NCBI GenBank assembly: GCA_024734555.1
Contig: JANPWX010000172.1
Coordinates: 478,298 to 542,297, forward strand
Direction: 5' to 3'
DNA length: 64,000 nucleotides
Source: Trochalopteron elliotii
Lineage: Eukaryota; Chordata; Aves; Passeriformes; Leiothrichidae
In this document: positions 1 to 12,200 of the stretch, one piece after another
Position numbering within the stretch: position 1 is the stretch's first letter
Layout of the letters: every line of letters begins with the position of its first letter
Translations under genes and position numbers: made by a program
The notes under the pieces: generated by a model
Told to the model about the DNA's origin: nothing
The model's input: only the letters and a program-made list of their open reading frames with translations
The model's database searches: none

Positions 1-977
1 TTACTCTGCTAAAATGTTTAGTATTTACATCTTTCTTGGTAATTTTACAGCAGTACAGGTCTTATTTCTGATAACATCCTTTCTTTTGCCACTGCTATGC
101 AAATGGAATTTATTGCTATTCAAGATGGTTGGAATTAAAAAGCTGTGTTAGAGAAACATCTAAATTTGCTGCCACAAAAACCCACATCAAAGAGGTATAA
201 AGTGACACAGCTCTTTCCTTTGCTCTAATTACTCCTCTTAGGTACTAAAAAAAAAAAAATAGAGTATGCAGAGTATTTAACCCCAGATGTGACTGTGATA
301 AATGGAATTTACAAGATTTATAGATTTTATACCACATAACCTAATTGGACTATTGAAGGATGTAAAAAAATCACACAATATCACCAGTGCTGGACCCTGG
401 CAGAGGCTGTACAGTGTTGCCCTTCCCCAGTATAGGGCTTATTTCTAGTTCTCCTAACTTCCACACCTTCAAACTGCTTGCCAGTCTGCAGCAAAGCTCT
501 GCAATACTTTACCTGTGGAATGAAGACATAGAAGGGCCTTTTTAAAATTAGACATATTAGCTACAAGTTTGGGCTATCTACTTTTCCTTTATGGTAACAG
601 TTCTAAGGCCCAATTTTCAACATTAAATTGAGGCAGCCATGTTGGACCCTCACACTTGAAACTTTAATCCAAGTTACACAGGCCACTATAAAAACTAGTT
701 TGTAAAGCTGTGACTAGTTGGCCAATTAGTCACAGCACAGACAATACAGTTAATGCTGGCTGTGTGCCTTCAGACTGATTTTATGTCAGCTGCAAGTGGT
801 AGACAACACCTGATTTAGTGTGAAACTACAGCGGTGCAGAAAGCCAACACCTCAGCTGGCTCAAAGCCTGTTGGTATGAGTTAACCCATCCTTTTACTTC
901 ATTTTGAGTTGGCAGAGTGAGGAGTGTTCCAGGTAGGTCTGTCAGGCTTTCAAATCAAAGCCTGGGCACAGAGTCAT

Positions 978-1031
978 CTTTCTTCTTTTCTTTTTTTCTT
1001 TTCCTTCTTTTATTTCCCTTTTATTCTTCTC
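978..1031. repeat. Polypyrimidine (CT-rich) tract
   Basis: Nearly uninterrupted C/T on the plus strand, poly-purine on the RAPGEF5 transcript strand. Confidence 0.85.
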
Positions 1032-1532
1032 CAACACAGCTGCTGCTTCATCCACAGTAGATACCAAAACTATCACAGAGCCAAATGCAGTGAACTGAGA
1101 AACAGCCTCACCTTCTCACCCTGAATACCTTTGAATGCTCCCTCTCCCACAGATTTCCAGAACAACTTTGTGGACTAGAGTGTTACACCACACAAGCTGA
1201 AGCATGCAGGCTGGTCTACACACAGGCTCCTAAAAATAATGCCACAGTAAAAAAAAAAAAAAAATCACAAGAGGGAGCTCAAAACCCAGGAAAGCATCCA
1301 GGTAATGTGACTAGGTTAGGAATTCCAAGTGCTGTAGTCCTAGGAAGAACTGCAAAAACACAAGCAACAAATTGTATCTGGTTTTTGTTCTTACACTGCA
1401 AAAAGGAGCCCACCACAGCTAGTATCTTCATTTGAACAGTTTTGGTCTGTTTGCACAAAAGAGTTATTTACAATATATGCAGTCACATCTACAGAAGAAC
1501 ATAGGAAGTTTTTACTCCATGGCCAGCAAGAG

Positions 1533-1538
1533 TTTATT
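1533..1538 (-). terminator. Candidate polyadenylation signal AATAAA
   Basis: First canonical AATAAA hexamer on the minus strand after the RAPGEF5 stop codon, about 1.6 kb into the presumed 3' UTR, at the end of an A/T-rich stretch. The downstream sequence is not clearly GU-rich and other hexamers follow, so this is one possible site only. Confidence 0.3.
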
Positions 1539-3142
1539 TTTTTTTCTTTTTACTGGGTAAAAAGAATTTTTTTTCTTAAAAAAAATCATATAGTATTTGA
1601 TAATAACAAAGTACAAGCAAATACATTTCTGAAACATCTGTTTCCTTTACAATAGATCTATACAATATTTCACAGATGGGAAAACTGAATGCATTCTACA
1701 GATTCCCCCACAGACTACCTGTTAAAGCTGCTTTTTTTTAAATCCCTTTAAACCAGAGATAACACAATGATGAAGAGCATGCGACTTCAGTATTCCCACA
1801 TTTTAGTAAAGGAGCATTTTCTTGGAAGTCTTCCTCATGTGGAAAACATACAACAGAGATGGGCAAGCAATGCAATGTATCCTTCCTGCTCTGTGAAGGG
1901 ACCGTCACCGTGAGTCAGAGTACAAACACATGCCAAAGAGCACCCTGCACATGGCCTGTGGCATTCACTAGATCATTCCAGGGCAACTTCTTAGCACTGG
2001 AAACCAGGTGATGGTGGTGCTTGAGCTGTAGGTCAGCTGTAGACGTGACTTTAGAAATGCTGCCTCAGCACAAGCCCACAGCACTTTCAACTACATGAGA
2101 ATTGTCATGGGGAGGGCTGTGAAAGGGACAAAAGCAGTAAAGGGACCCTGATGCTGAGAGCCTGGTGTGTATGCAGGTAATCACACTGGTACCATGTAAG
2201 GGGCACCTTTCTGTTCTATAAAAACTAGGAGCATGTGCAAGTTAGGTGAAGTTTTACTTACTGAAATGGTGTTTCCAGTGGGGGGAGTTAGAAATGTAGA
2301 TGGACGTAGGCATTTGCCTCTGGATAGATACCAAAGAGGCTGTAATCCAAGCAGAAAACAAAGCTCCTGCTATAATAATTTATAACACATTAACTACAGG
2401 AGCCAGTGATAAATCTGAGATAGCTGAAAAGGAAGAAAATAACAGGTTTTCAGTGTACAAACAATTGTGTCCATAAATTGCAACAGAAGTGGATTGGCTC
2501 TTACAGTGTGTTTTATAAAGCATATTCTTAAAGGAGCCATAACAGAGTGAACTGTTTACTGCTGACCTCCACACCATAACACACTCTTGAGTTTCATCTG
2601 GTTGCACTGCCTTGTTATATTCCTGTCCTAGGTTGCTCACACATCTCAAATACTATGCTCCAGTGGACTCATGGGAGCTGCACAGATTGCACATTATTTT
2701 TGGCAACAATACTTTGGCAGCCTTGAATTAGTGAGGTACACACTGTGGTGAACTGGGAATCAACCCCCTCGCGGCATGTTGCTGGCTGAAATGTTTTGCT
2801 GCTGTGACGTGATGATTCCTTTCTTTCTAATACTGGCAGAATCTGCATTGAAAGCTATGCTGGACCAAACAATATTTTCACAGAAACCAAGCTCCTGAGC
2901 TCAAAGGACACTGCTCTGCTCCCTCAGGTCCCAGTGACCAGCGGGAATGGCACCAAGCTTGCCCTGCAACTCTGTGAGCAGCTCCTTTGCTGGCTCTCGC
3001 CTGATTTTCCTGAACATGTTGTGTGAGCTACTGATAAAACTCAGTAAACCGTTCTCATAGAGGGAAGCAACATGCTTGGCATAAACATTCACTTAATTCA
3101 AAGTGCTGCAGTTACAAGGTTATAGGAAGAAGCTGTGCAGGC

Positions 3143-3261
3143 TCACGCTCGCGGCTCTATCCTGTGGGAGAGCTCAAACAGAGCTTGCTGGTTGTCGATG
3201 ACATGCAGGTGGTGGACGTATGGCTTCAGCTCATGATGCTCTTTTGAAGGAACTTCACTGC
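3143..3261 (-). CDS. RAPGEF5: RAPGEF5 terminal coding exon 16 (aa 535-573) and stop
   Basis: Acceptor CTGTCTTGCAG|GC. Encodes the end of Gly535, then [38 protein letters not shown] and a TGA at 3143-3145. The [17 protein letters not shown] tail is the family C-terminus. The first residues (GSEVPSKEH) are one longer than the mammalian GDLSPKEH as I recall it, and the last residue is Ala instead of Val. The 3' UTR follows below 3143. Confidence 0.95.
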
Positions 3262-6200
3262 CTGCAAGACAGGAGAAAGGGAGAAAGACAGGAGACAGGA
3301 TCAGAAAGCTGTGCCTTGCTTACTGCTTCTCTGTCCTGCATCTCAAAGTCACTGCTGTGCCACCTGTCAGGTGCTAGACAGCCATAGGAAAGACAGCCAG
3401 TAATCCAAAGGACTTGCTGTTTAAGTGCAATGCATGAGGTAGCATAGAGAAAAGGGGAGAAGTAAAAAAGAAATAGGCAATTCTGGGCAGCCAGCATGCA
3501 TAAAGGAGGGAGACACAAGGACGGCAAGAAGCTGACTCTTCCCAAGAGGAAGATTTAGTTCTGCTGGCAGTACAGGCAGTCCATCCCCTGTAAGGGTGGT
3601 TCAAGGTTTCCTTTGTGCTGCTCTGGCAGTACCACGGGATCTGAGCAGGGGTGGGCAACCCAGCCTGCAACTTTTTAAAAATTTTAACACAGTCCACAAG
3701 ACAGCGGGCCCTGGATGATTTTCTTCAGAGCTGGTGAAAGGTGACAGCGCAGCAGATGGATACAAAAGCTCTTCAAAGCTGCTCTGACAGGCCCCCGTGT
3801 TTTGATCTGTTCAGCTTTTGATTTCTGATCTAGTAACAGAGACAAAAGTCATGCTGCCATTTCATGGGAGTTTACGCAGCAAGAGGAATTAGCTGTGCAA
3901 CAGACAAACTGAAGGGTGGCCTGAATAGCAGCTCTTCTCTGTTACAAGCTCTGTGTTCAAAATGAGCTTGTGGGAACTCGCTGCCTGTGAAACCCTCCAG
4001 CATAGCTGGCACTAGCAGAAACAGAAAGCCAAGCCCAAGATCCATCAAGACAGGGAGAGAAAGCAACATTGCTGACTTCTGGCAGATGAGCAAAGGTTGG
4101 AAAGCTCCATTTGTGCCCATGTCCTCAAGGAATTTTTAATAATATTACCATAAATTGAAAAAGAAAACCCCCAATCAGCTTAACTCACACACTTCTTTCC
4201 TTCTCCTTTGTTTCATTATCGTCCTTTTCTCCACACTCTCCAGCTGCATGAGAAATTTCCCAGGAATCACCAATCCCACTTGTTTCTAAAGACATCTCTA
4301 TGATACTGTGTGGGTAACATGGGATTTGAATGCAGCCAGTTCTACATGTGGCTGCTAATGGGGCTCCTGGGCAGCTGTTTTAAAGAGCTCTTGCAGAGGA
4401 GCCATGTTGGGCAATGTTGGAGAGAATAGGATAATGTGGTAAATTTGTGTCAGGATACAGAGCTGACCTTTTTGTTCTGAGGGAACAGGATCCCAGCAGC
4501 TGTGCTGAACATAGTGAAAAACATTTGTATTTCTCATTAACACCTCAAATGACAAAAGCTTCAATTATGTTATTTTCTCAGGCTGCTTTTCCTCACTTTG
4601 GAAATGCTATTATTTGTTTTCAGGATTTAGGATATAAATGTTATTTCCATTAAACAGGCATTTCAGTTTTACTTGGAACCTAACCAGTTTCTAATCCAGA
4701 AACACTTTGGCCTGCAAGCTTAATACACGTGATACAGTTCATAAACAATAATAATAATATTCCTGGCTTAGTTTTGTTTGAATTCCTTCCTACAGTGAGA
4801 TGCCTGCTGCTCTTAGGCCAATCTGGGAATTGATGCAGCAGAAAGATTCACATTCCTGAGAGCAAAATAAGCCCACTAGAAAAGGAAACTGTCCATAAAG
4901 TCTCAATAAATATTCAGTGAATTCATTTCATGCCTAAACGAATTTTAGGGGGAAAAAAAGTGCCTACAGGGATGTCTGTATAAGCTGCTTTTTAAATGCC
5001 AGCTTTACAATAAATCAAGTCTGCGCTAAAATAAAATAACAATTGCCTACTTCAAACTACCAGATTATATGATAAATCTCAGGTATTAACCTTGGATTTA
5101 CGCTGCAAGACTTACAAAATCACTTGGAAAAATAAAAAAGGCAAAAATGAGATGGAAGATGTGCAGGGAAAGTGCAAAAAACCCTCACATCACTGAAAGG
5201 AACCAATGTACTTTTCACAATACCAAATAGGAGACATTTTAATTTACAGAGGCATGGTTTGAATTAATCAATATTTCCTTCAGTATCTGAATTAAAAGAA
5301 GGCACATCTTGCTCCTTCCCCTCCCTCTTCCTCTCTTACTTACATTTACATACATTTTAATATATTTTTATATATATTTAGAAAAATTATTCAAGAACAA
5401 TAATACTGAGCAGCCTTTGTTTAAAAGTAATACTGTATGTGGTAATTCTATAGAGCAAATGTGTTATGTTTGACAAAACTCTTATAAGTTTATTATAAGT
5501 ATATCACCTATTATTGTCCAAGGTACCTGTATTTATAATTAAAATTATGATTATTATTCTTTTTGTTGGAGTCAATGCTGACAGCTGCTGAAAAATCTGT
5601 GGGAAAAAAAGATATTATTCAACTCGATTTTCCCCAAGGCTGCAGCACAGTTCTGAACTTTTCTTTGAAAAAGAGGTTTTAGTGGCCTCAATAAACAACA
5701 TGTTTAGTGGGTTTGGCTTAAAAACTAACTGCTTCCTAAAGTAGTTCTTGTGTCCCCTTCCTGTATTTAACATCTCTGCAGAGAATGAGAACACTGAGAA
5801 GGAGAAAAGCAAGGTTTCTCCTCTGTAAGCAGCAGAACAAAGAGAACTGAAGTTTTCTGGTATTGGTCCCTAAGGGTTGGATACTCTAGTGGCTAATAAG
5901 GCGGAAAGAACAAAAAAAAATTAAAAAAAGCAAACAAAAAAAAGTCCTCTGTGCAGCTGAGGCACTCACAATCATTGCCTTCAGCATAGATCATCCAGTG
6001 TCTAAAGCAGGCACAGCTATATTTGCAGCTTCCCCTAGAAGAGGAAACAACCCCCTCATTTCTTCCTACTCAACCATTTTCACAAAACCCACAGGATCTT
6101 CATACCTTCTACAGTTTTGTGAAATATCCTTAAGAACCCCAGATAAGCAAACAATTGCTGTTGGTGAAGAGCTGAGTGAAAACCTGTGGGGATGAGTACC

Positions 6201-9200
6201 ATCCCTTAGCTGCTGGAAGCCAAGGCAGCTGTGAATTCCTTACCAAAACAGACTGGCAGAGGAGACTGAGCTAACTCAGCTATAGCTGGGAAAGGCAGGC
6301 ACAGCAGCACATGCCAGAGGCCTCCATCACTAAGTGTAGCTGGCACAGATTTTACACAAAGTTTTGAAGAGATGGCAATTTTTGCAGGAAAATAAACTTA
6401 TTAAAATTTGGAAGCTGTTCCTAGAAACATTTTGTAAACTAAAGCTTCCTCCAGCTGTGGTTTTTGCTATGTTGATCTTCCAAAAATGATGCCCTCTCTT
6501 GCCCATTGGTTAAATAGTTTTTGGCCACATTCTGCTGCTTTAGTAAACCCGAGCAACTGGAAAGAAAATGGGAAAAAAAAACCCAAACAAAAAACTCAAC
6601 AAACTCTCAAGGATGTACAAAGGGAAAATAAGTAGGAAATTTTGCCTACTCACCAAATTGGTTATTTCTGCAATGTCTCAATGACCGAACAGTATCTGCA
6701 ATCATGTGCTGCAAAGACAAAATAGCAAACATCAGTGCAAAAACCTGGGACAGATTCCGTCATTAGAAAAGCCTGAAAAATCTCCTTGCTCTACACTGTG
6801 CAGCAAAAAACAACTGTGGTAAGGTAGAAAATGAAGACAGCAGGAGAAACTTTGCTCTTGGTCTTAGTGATACCATTTGATGAAACAGGGTTAATCTAGA
6901 TGTCTTACTGATATCACACAGATTAAATGATAACAACTCCATAGGAACCCATGGAAAGTGGTAATGAAAAATAACCAAACAATTGCTCATTTTTCTTCCA
7001 GTGACTTTTATTAAACTGAAAGCCTGCAGCAAGGAAAGCCTGTGGACTGGGTGAGTGCTTCGGGGTTCAACCCCAGCTTTAGTGCATAATCTAAGGTATT
7101 GTGCAGTCTGCAGCCTCTTCTCCTGTCTCCACATTTGTATAACTGGACTGTAAGCCTCTTTGTGGCACAGACTACACCCCTTAGTGTACACTTGTGTAAT
7201 GCCTACCACACTCAGGCAACCACTATCAGCCAGGCAGTTCTCTGCAGCCTAACCAGCACAAAAAAAAAAGGGCCCATAGCCTAAATGCTGCAGAGCAAGC
7301 ACCCTGACACCTCCACAGTATGTACCAAGTAAAACTGTCCTGGGGGTATGCTATTTTAACAAAAGCTGGTATTTACAGGGATATTGGATGTTCACTTACT
7401 TTAAGCAGAGGAAACAAAAGTTTTAAATTCGGTTTCTCATTCAGGCTCAGGTCACCAATTTATACAAAAATTGGGATTATTCACTACAAATCAGTAGAGG
7501 GAGCTTATTTTCACTAGATACTACCCATAAAGTTCCTAAGCCATTACTTTTTTAAAATTTTACTCTTTCTGAGGCAATTCCTCACCAAATCTAGTAAGTA
7601 ATGAAAGCAAACTACAGTTAGCAGGAATGATCTGAAAGCTCATGCAAACAGCCAATGCTCATTTCATACCTCCCTCAAAAGTTATTAGAGGTGGAAAGGA
7701 TTAACTGTCTTGAACAGGGTATGTTTAAGACCAGAATGATGCAGAAAAAGCTAATCTCTCAACATCCTGGGAGTGGCTTACAAGGCTCCTCCACAGAAGC
7801 TTATCACAAGAGCGCATTTAATGGCAACTTCATATTTCTTTCATCAGTAAATCAAAATAATTTTTCTTGTTACCCGCTGTGCTTCATTTGCCATGAAATT
7901 ATACAATCTCTTGTGCTGATGTCCTTGCACTGATTATAATGAAGTTCTAATGAGATGATCTAGATTTCACGATCAATAATGTGAGTACTGGCAGTACTAA
8001 AACTTCCACCAGTGCTGCTACTGTCATGTTTCCCAGCCAACACCCTCTGCATTTGGATTTTAGAGGTCAGAGAGACCCACACATCACACATACTGTAACT
8101 CTTTGCTGTCTCTCCTTTGTAGTCAGTCACTGTGAGGGTCTATCCTAAGACTGGCTTCTGAAGGTGATGCTCTGGTAAGGGAAGAATCTCTCTGTGCAAC
8201 ATTTAAAGCAGAATCCCAAATCCTCTGGCTTTAGTATCCTAATTACTCATTTCTCTCTGTTTTTAATCCTCTGGGATCCAAAAGTAAAGCAGAAAGTCAG
8301 CCAATGTATCTGCAAAGCAAATGCAGATACATTGGTTCTGACTGCTGAAACAGGTGCTTGCATACTTGTTAGTGTGATGAGTAACACGCGTTTCTTGTGG
8401 CTTTTCAGCCTACCAGCTGCCCAGGATCATTAGCACTCCTTTCACTGAGGACAGCGGAGCCTTAGGCTTGGGGTTGCACAGATATTTGGGGGTTGAGAAC
8501 CCAGAGCTGCATGGACACAGTCCTTACAGCTGAAGGCTCTAGGCAAGCAGGTGTTATCAAAAATGGTAATGGCCATTGACCTGTAATAGAGTTGATGGAG
8601 TGTGGCTAAGACATGTCATTGCTAAGACACAGCTGATGGCTGGAGAGAAAAACCTAAAGCCACATTTCAGTGAAACAGCTCAGAAAACACCATGGAAATA
8701 CCTTGACATGTGACCATGTAATATTATATTTTCATTTATTCCTTCAGATTTAGTTGAAGAAGTAGGTATGATACTAAATATTGATCTAACACTGTAATAG
8801 GCTAGACTTTACCCATAATGCAGTTAAATAAACCACTGCAACCCCTTTACCTTTGCTAAAGCTAGGTAACATTCCTGAGACAAAAGATCACTTATTTTTC
8901 TTTGCAAATTTCCTTCTTTACATTTTGAATTAACTTTGTAGCCACTGCTATAATTTCATGTCAAATCAAATTCAGTCATGGTAGGATTGCTGAGTTCTAA
9001 GAATATAAAAGAAGCGGGGATTATAGGGAGAAAGAAGATCTTTCATTAAAGAAACTAATATAGTTGGAAAAAATAATGGTTCAGATGGACAAGTCCTCCT
9101 TCAGGTGAGATGTTTAAAGCAGAAATGAAATATTTCAAAATAGTGATCCAAATGAAGACACAAGAAACCATCTTTGCTTTGAAATTCATAACTGGAAATT

Positions 9201-12200
9201 CTAGTAATTTATGACAGTGAGTAAGTTCCTTCCCCAAAGCAGTAATCTGCTACGGTAGAATAATTCTTTTCTTCTTTTTCTGCAACAGCAAATTTGCAGG
9301 TGAGATTCAGTGGCTTGATCCAAATCAACCAGGAGTCAATGTCAATCCTAATTTTTCTCTGCAAAGGCCAGAAAGTGCTCAGCACTTCAGTGTTCAGTAC
9401 AGAACAGCATGGAGGACATTTTTCTTCGGGACAAAGCCCTTATAATTAGAAAAGGAACATGGACTGATGAATATGTGATCACGTGTAATGCATCTTGTGA
9501 GTTCATGGCCATTGACTAAATCCCTTAACGTCCAACTGAGCCAGGGTAATACCAGTGTGCAGTCTGAGTTTCCACTACACTGATATTTAAATCTCTCCTA
9601 AGCCCCCACTTCCTAAGCTTGCACTATTGCCTGCATTCATATGTACAGGGCTGCATGAGACAGCATGTTTCTGAGAGCGTGATCTGAATGATAATTCGGA
9701 GGAAGTGTCAATCTGAACAACCCTCACCCCACAACCATCACCTCAGCCTCTCCCCCCCTGCCATTTAAAATGCCCATTATCCATTTGAATGGAAAAGGTG
9801 AGATCCTGGCTCACTGAAGTCAATTAACAAAGCTCCCACTGCCTCTGGGGACACAATGGAGACAGAAGGGAAAGGGATTCTTACCCAGGAAGCCCAGCTT
9901 GTATACCTTAAACATATACACGATTACACAACAAACAAGCAAATGAACACAGCCGGCTAAGACTGGGCAAGAATTCACTACATATTCACTAAATAAATAT
10001 ATGGGCCAGTGGGAGGATTTTAATAACAATCATGGTGCATCAAGGGCTAGTTTAATTTACATGTTAATTGGATGTACTTCCAAGAGGCAATGAAGAAGAA
10101 CTTGCTAATGAGTTTTATGAAAACACCTAAAGGTCAAACAGTTAATGGAGTTGGGACAAGAAAAACCTTTCATTAAATGCAAATCAGTATTCTTGTAAAC
10201 TCTGCAACAAGAAAAGGTACAGAAATCAAATAGAAAACACGAATAAAAGGAGCTCAGGTTCAAAAGTCAGACTGTACATCTGCCTGCAAGTTGAAAGACA
10301 ATATATATTATGATAGAATGTGAAAATAAGTGCAACATCTGGTTCATGAATATCTCCGTGGTTGTGGGTTCATTCCCAAACAAGTGTAAACACATGGAGA
10401 AAATAGTTGGGCACAATTCACCAACCACAGCCATCTGGACTAACAGTCCCACAGCATACCTGGACAATTGCAAAGAACATTTTGGTTTCCTGGTCAAATA
10501 CTACTGGCCAAGAACAACAAAAAATTTAAAAAATCCAAGCTTCTCTACTCCACCACTGTTCAGATATATAGACTTTGGCTTTCACCACCATAGAATCACA
10601 GAATAAGCAGAGCTGGAAGGAATCCACAAGGATCATCAAGTCCAATTCCTGGCCCTGTACAGCACCATCCCCAAGAGTCACATCACTGTCCAAACTCTTC
10701 TTGAACTCAAGCTCAGGCTTGGTGCTATGACCATTTCCCTGTGGGAGCCCATTCCAGTGCCCAACCACCCTCTGGGTGAAGAATCTTTCCCTGATATCAA
10801 ACCTAAACCTCCCCTGACTCAACTCCAACCCATTCCCTTGGGTCCTGTCACCACAGAGATCAGTGCCTGCCCCTCCTCTTCCCCACACGGGGAAGTTGTA
10901 ACTGCAATGAGCTCTTCTCTAGGTTAAACAGACCAAGTGACCTCATGAAAATGTTATCAAAGAAAACCCACCAAACCAAACAAAACCAACCAACCAAAAA
11001 ACAACAACAAAAAACAAGCAAACCACCAAAATCCAACACAAGTCAGGCAACTCAAGCCTCTCTCAGTAATACCATGCCAGAGTAGATGTCATATGATGCC
11101 TAGAGTGAATGAGATCAAAAATACATCAAGTGCCCTTATGCATAAAAGCTACAATACTGATATCTACAATCAGTTTAATTTGTATTTCAGGCATTATTTT
11201 CTTTTTCATTTAACACACATCAAAAAGTTTCACTTTCATTGAAGATCCCTAAAATTACAATACCACTGGCAGGCGATAAACTAGAGAAATCTTTTCTTAA
11301 GTGATAAACTAGAGAAACATTGAGAAAAAGAAAAAAAAGGAAAAGGAAACATCATTCAGAGAAAGCTGAAGCAGGAGAACTTAACTCATAGGAAGGGAAT
11401 TGATCTTACTGGGTATAAATAGAGTGGACTGTGTAGCAGTGATGATGGTCATTATTGGTTTAGCCATTGTACACAGCAGTAGCTGTGTAGGAGAAAGGAA
11501 TGAGAAGACAGAGGAGCAGAGGAACGGGACAGGGAAAGAGACTTGGATGTTTCATCCTGCTTGCTCTTTTTTACCCCTCTTTATTTCTTCCTGGTTCAGC
11601 CAGAAGAAAACCTTACAGCCTTACAAGATAAGGAAAGTAAAGGGAAGAAGAGAACATTAACGTTTTGAAAAACAGGAAGGATAAAATTAGCTCACCAGCT
11701 TTTCAAAATTAACAAGGTTATCCAAAAACGTTTTATTTCCTTCATGGATGAACGTTACATCTGGAAAAAAAAAAGAAAAGAAAAAGAAAAACAATTACTA
11801 TTCACAACCTCTTTTTTTAATGCAAATAACTAAAATTACTAAACAACAACAAAAAGCAAGGAAAAAAAAGGAAAGTATCCCATTGAGGACTGACACAATA
11901 TCTTTTAACAGTGAAACAAAAGCCTGGCCTAATGATAACCTGCAGAGATTATTAGATAACAGCAATATTTACACATTGTTAAGAAGAGTATTTTTTAAGT
12001 GGGGGGCAAGGATTTCTTATTAAACCTGATATGTACTACTTCTGGGATGCATGATATACAGAGGATGGCTGGGAGCAGGGGAGGGCATCCAGAAGGACGG
12101 CCCTGCATGGCATGTCTGCTCTCCGCACCCTACAGCACCAATCCAGACATTCGGCCCATGACTGGGACAGGTCTGTCCCTGAGCACAGAGCTCCCTCCAC

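Larger units (their letters stand above)
1..3142 (-). other. RAPGEF5 3' UTR and/or downstream flank
   Basis: Sequence after the stop codon. At least the first part must be 3' UTR, but its end is not determined. Minus-strand AATAAA hexamers occur at 1533-1538, 1020-1025, 1009-1014 and 109-114; none is followed by a convincing GU-rich element. A long CT-rich (plus-strand) tract lies at 978-1031. No downstream gene is visible. Confidence 0.6.
6709..11695 (-). other. RAPGEF5: RAPGEF5 intron 14
   Basis: GTGAGC donor, CTTTGCAG acceptor; 4987 nt. Contains a CR1 copy (10588-10925), an A/C-rich tract (10961-11040), a hairpin-forming inverted repeat (8289-8347) and a 15-bp direct duplication (11274-11317). 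A motif like GATCCTGGCTCACTGAAGTC at about 9800 resembles an old reptile/bird interspersed repeat; I could not name it. Confidence 0.88.

Noticed and set aside
6763..7209. 148-codon minus-strand open frame in intron 15
   Set aside because: No resemblance to a known protein; length is within chance for 64 kb in six frames.
10526..10888. 120-codon frame as a host gene
   Set aside because: It is the decayed end of CR1 ORF2 plus its 3' UTR, not a host protein.
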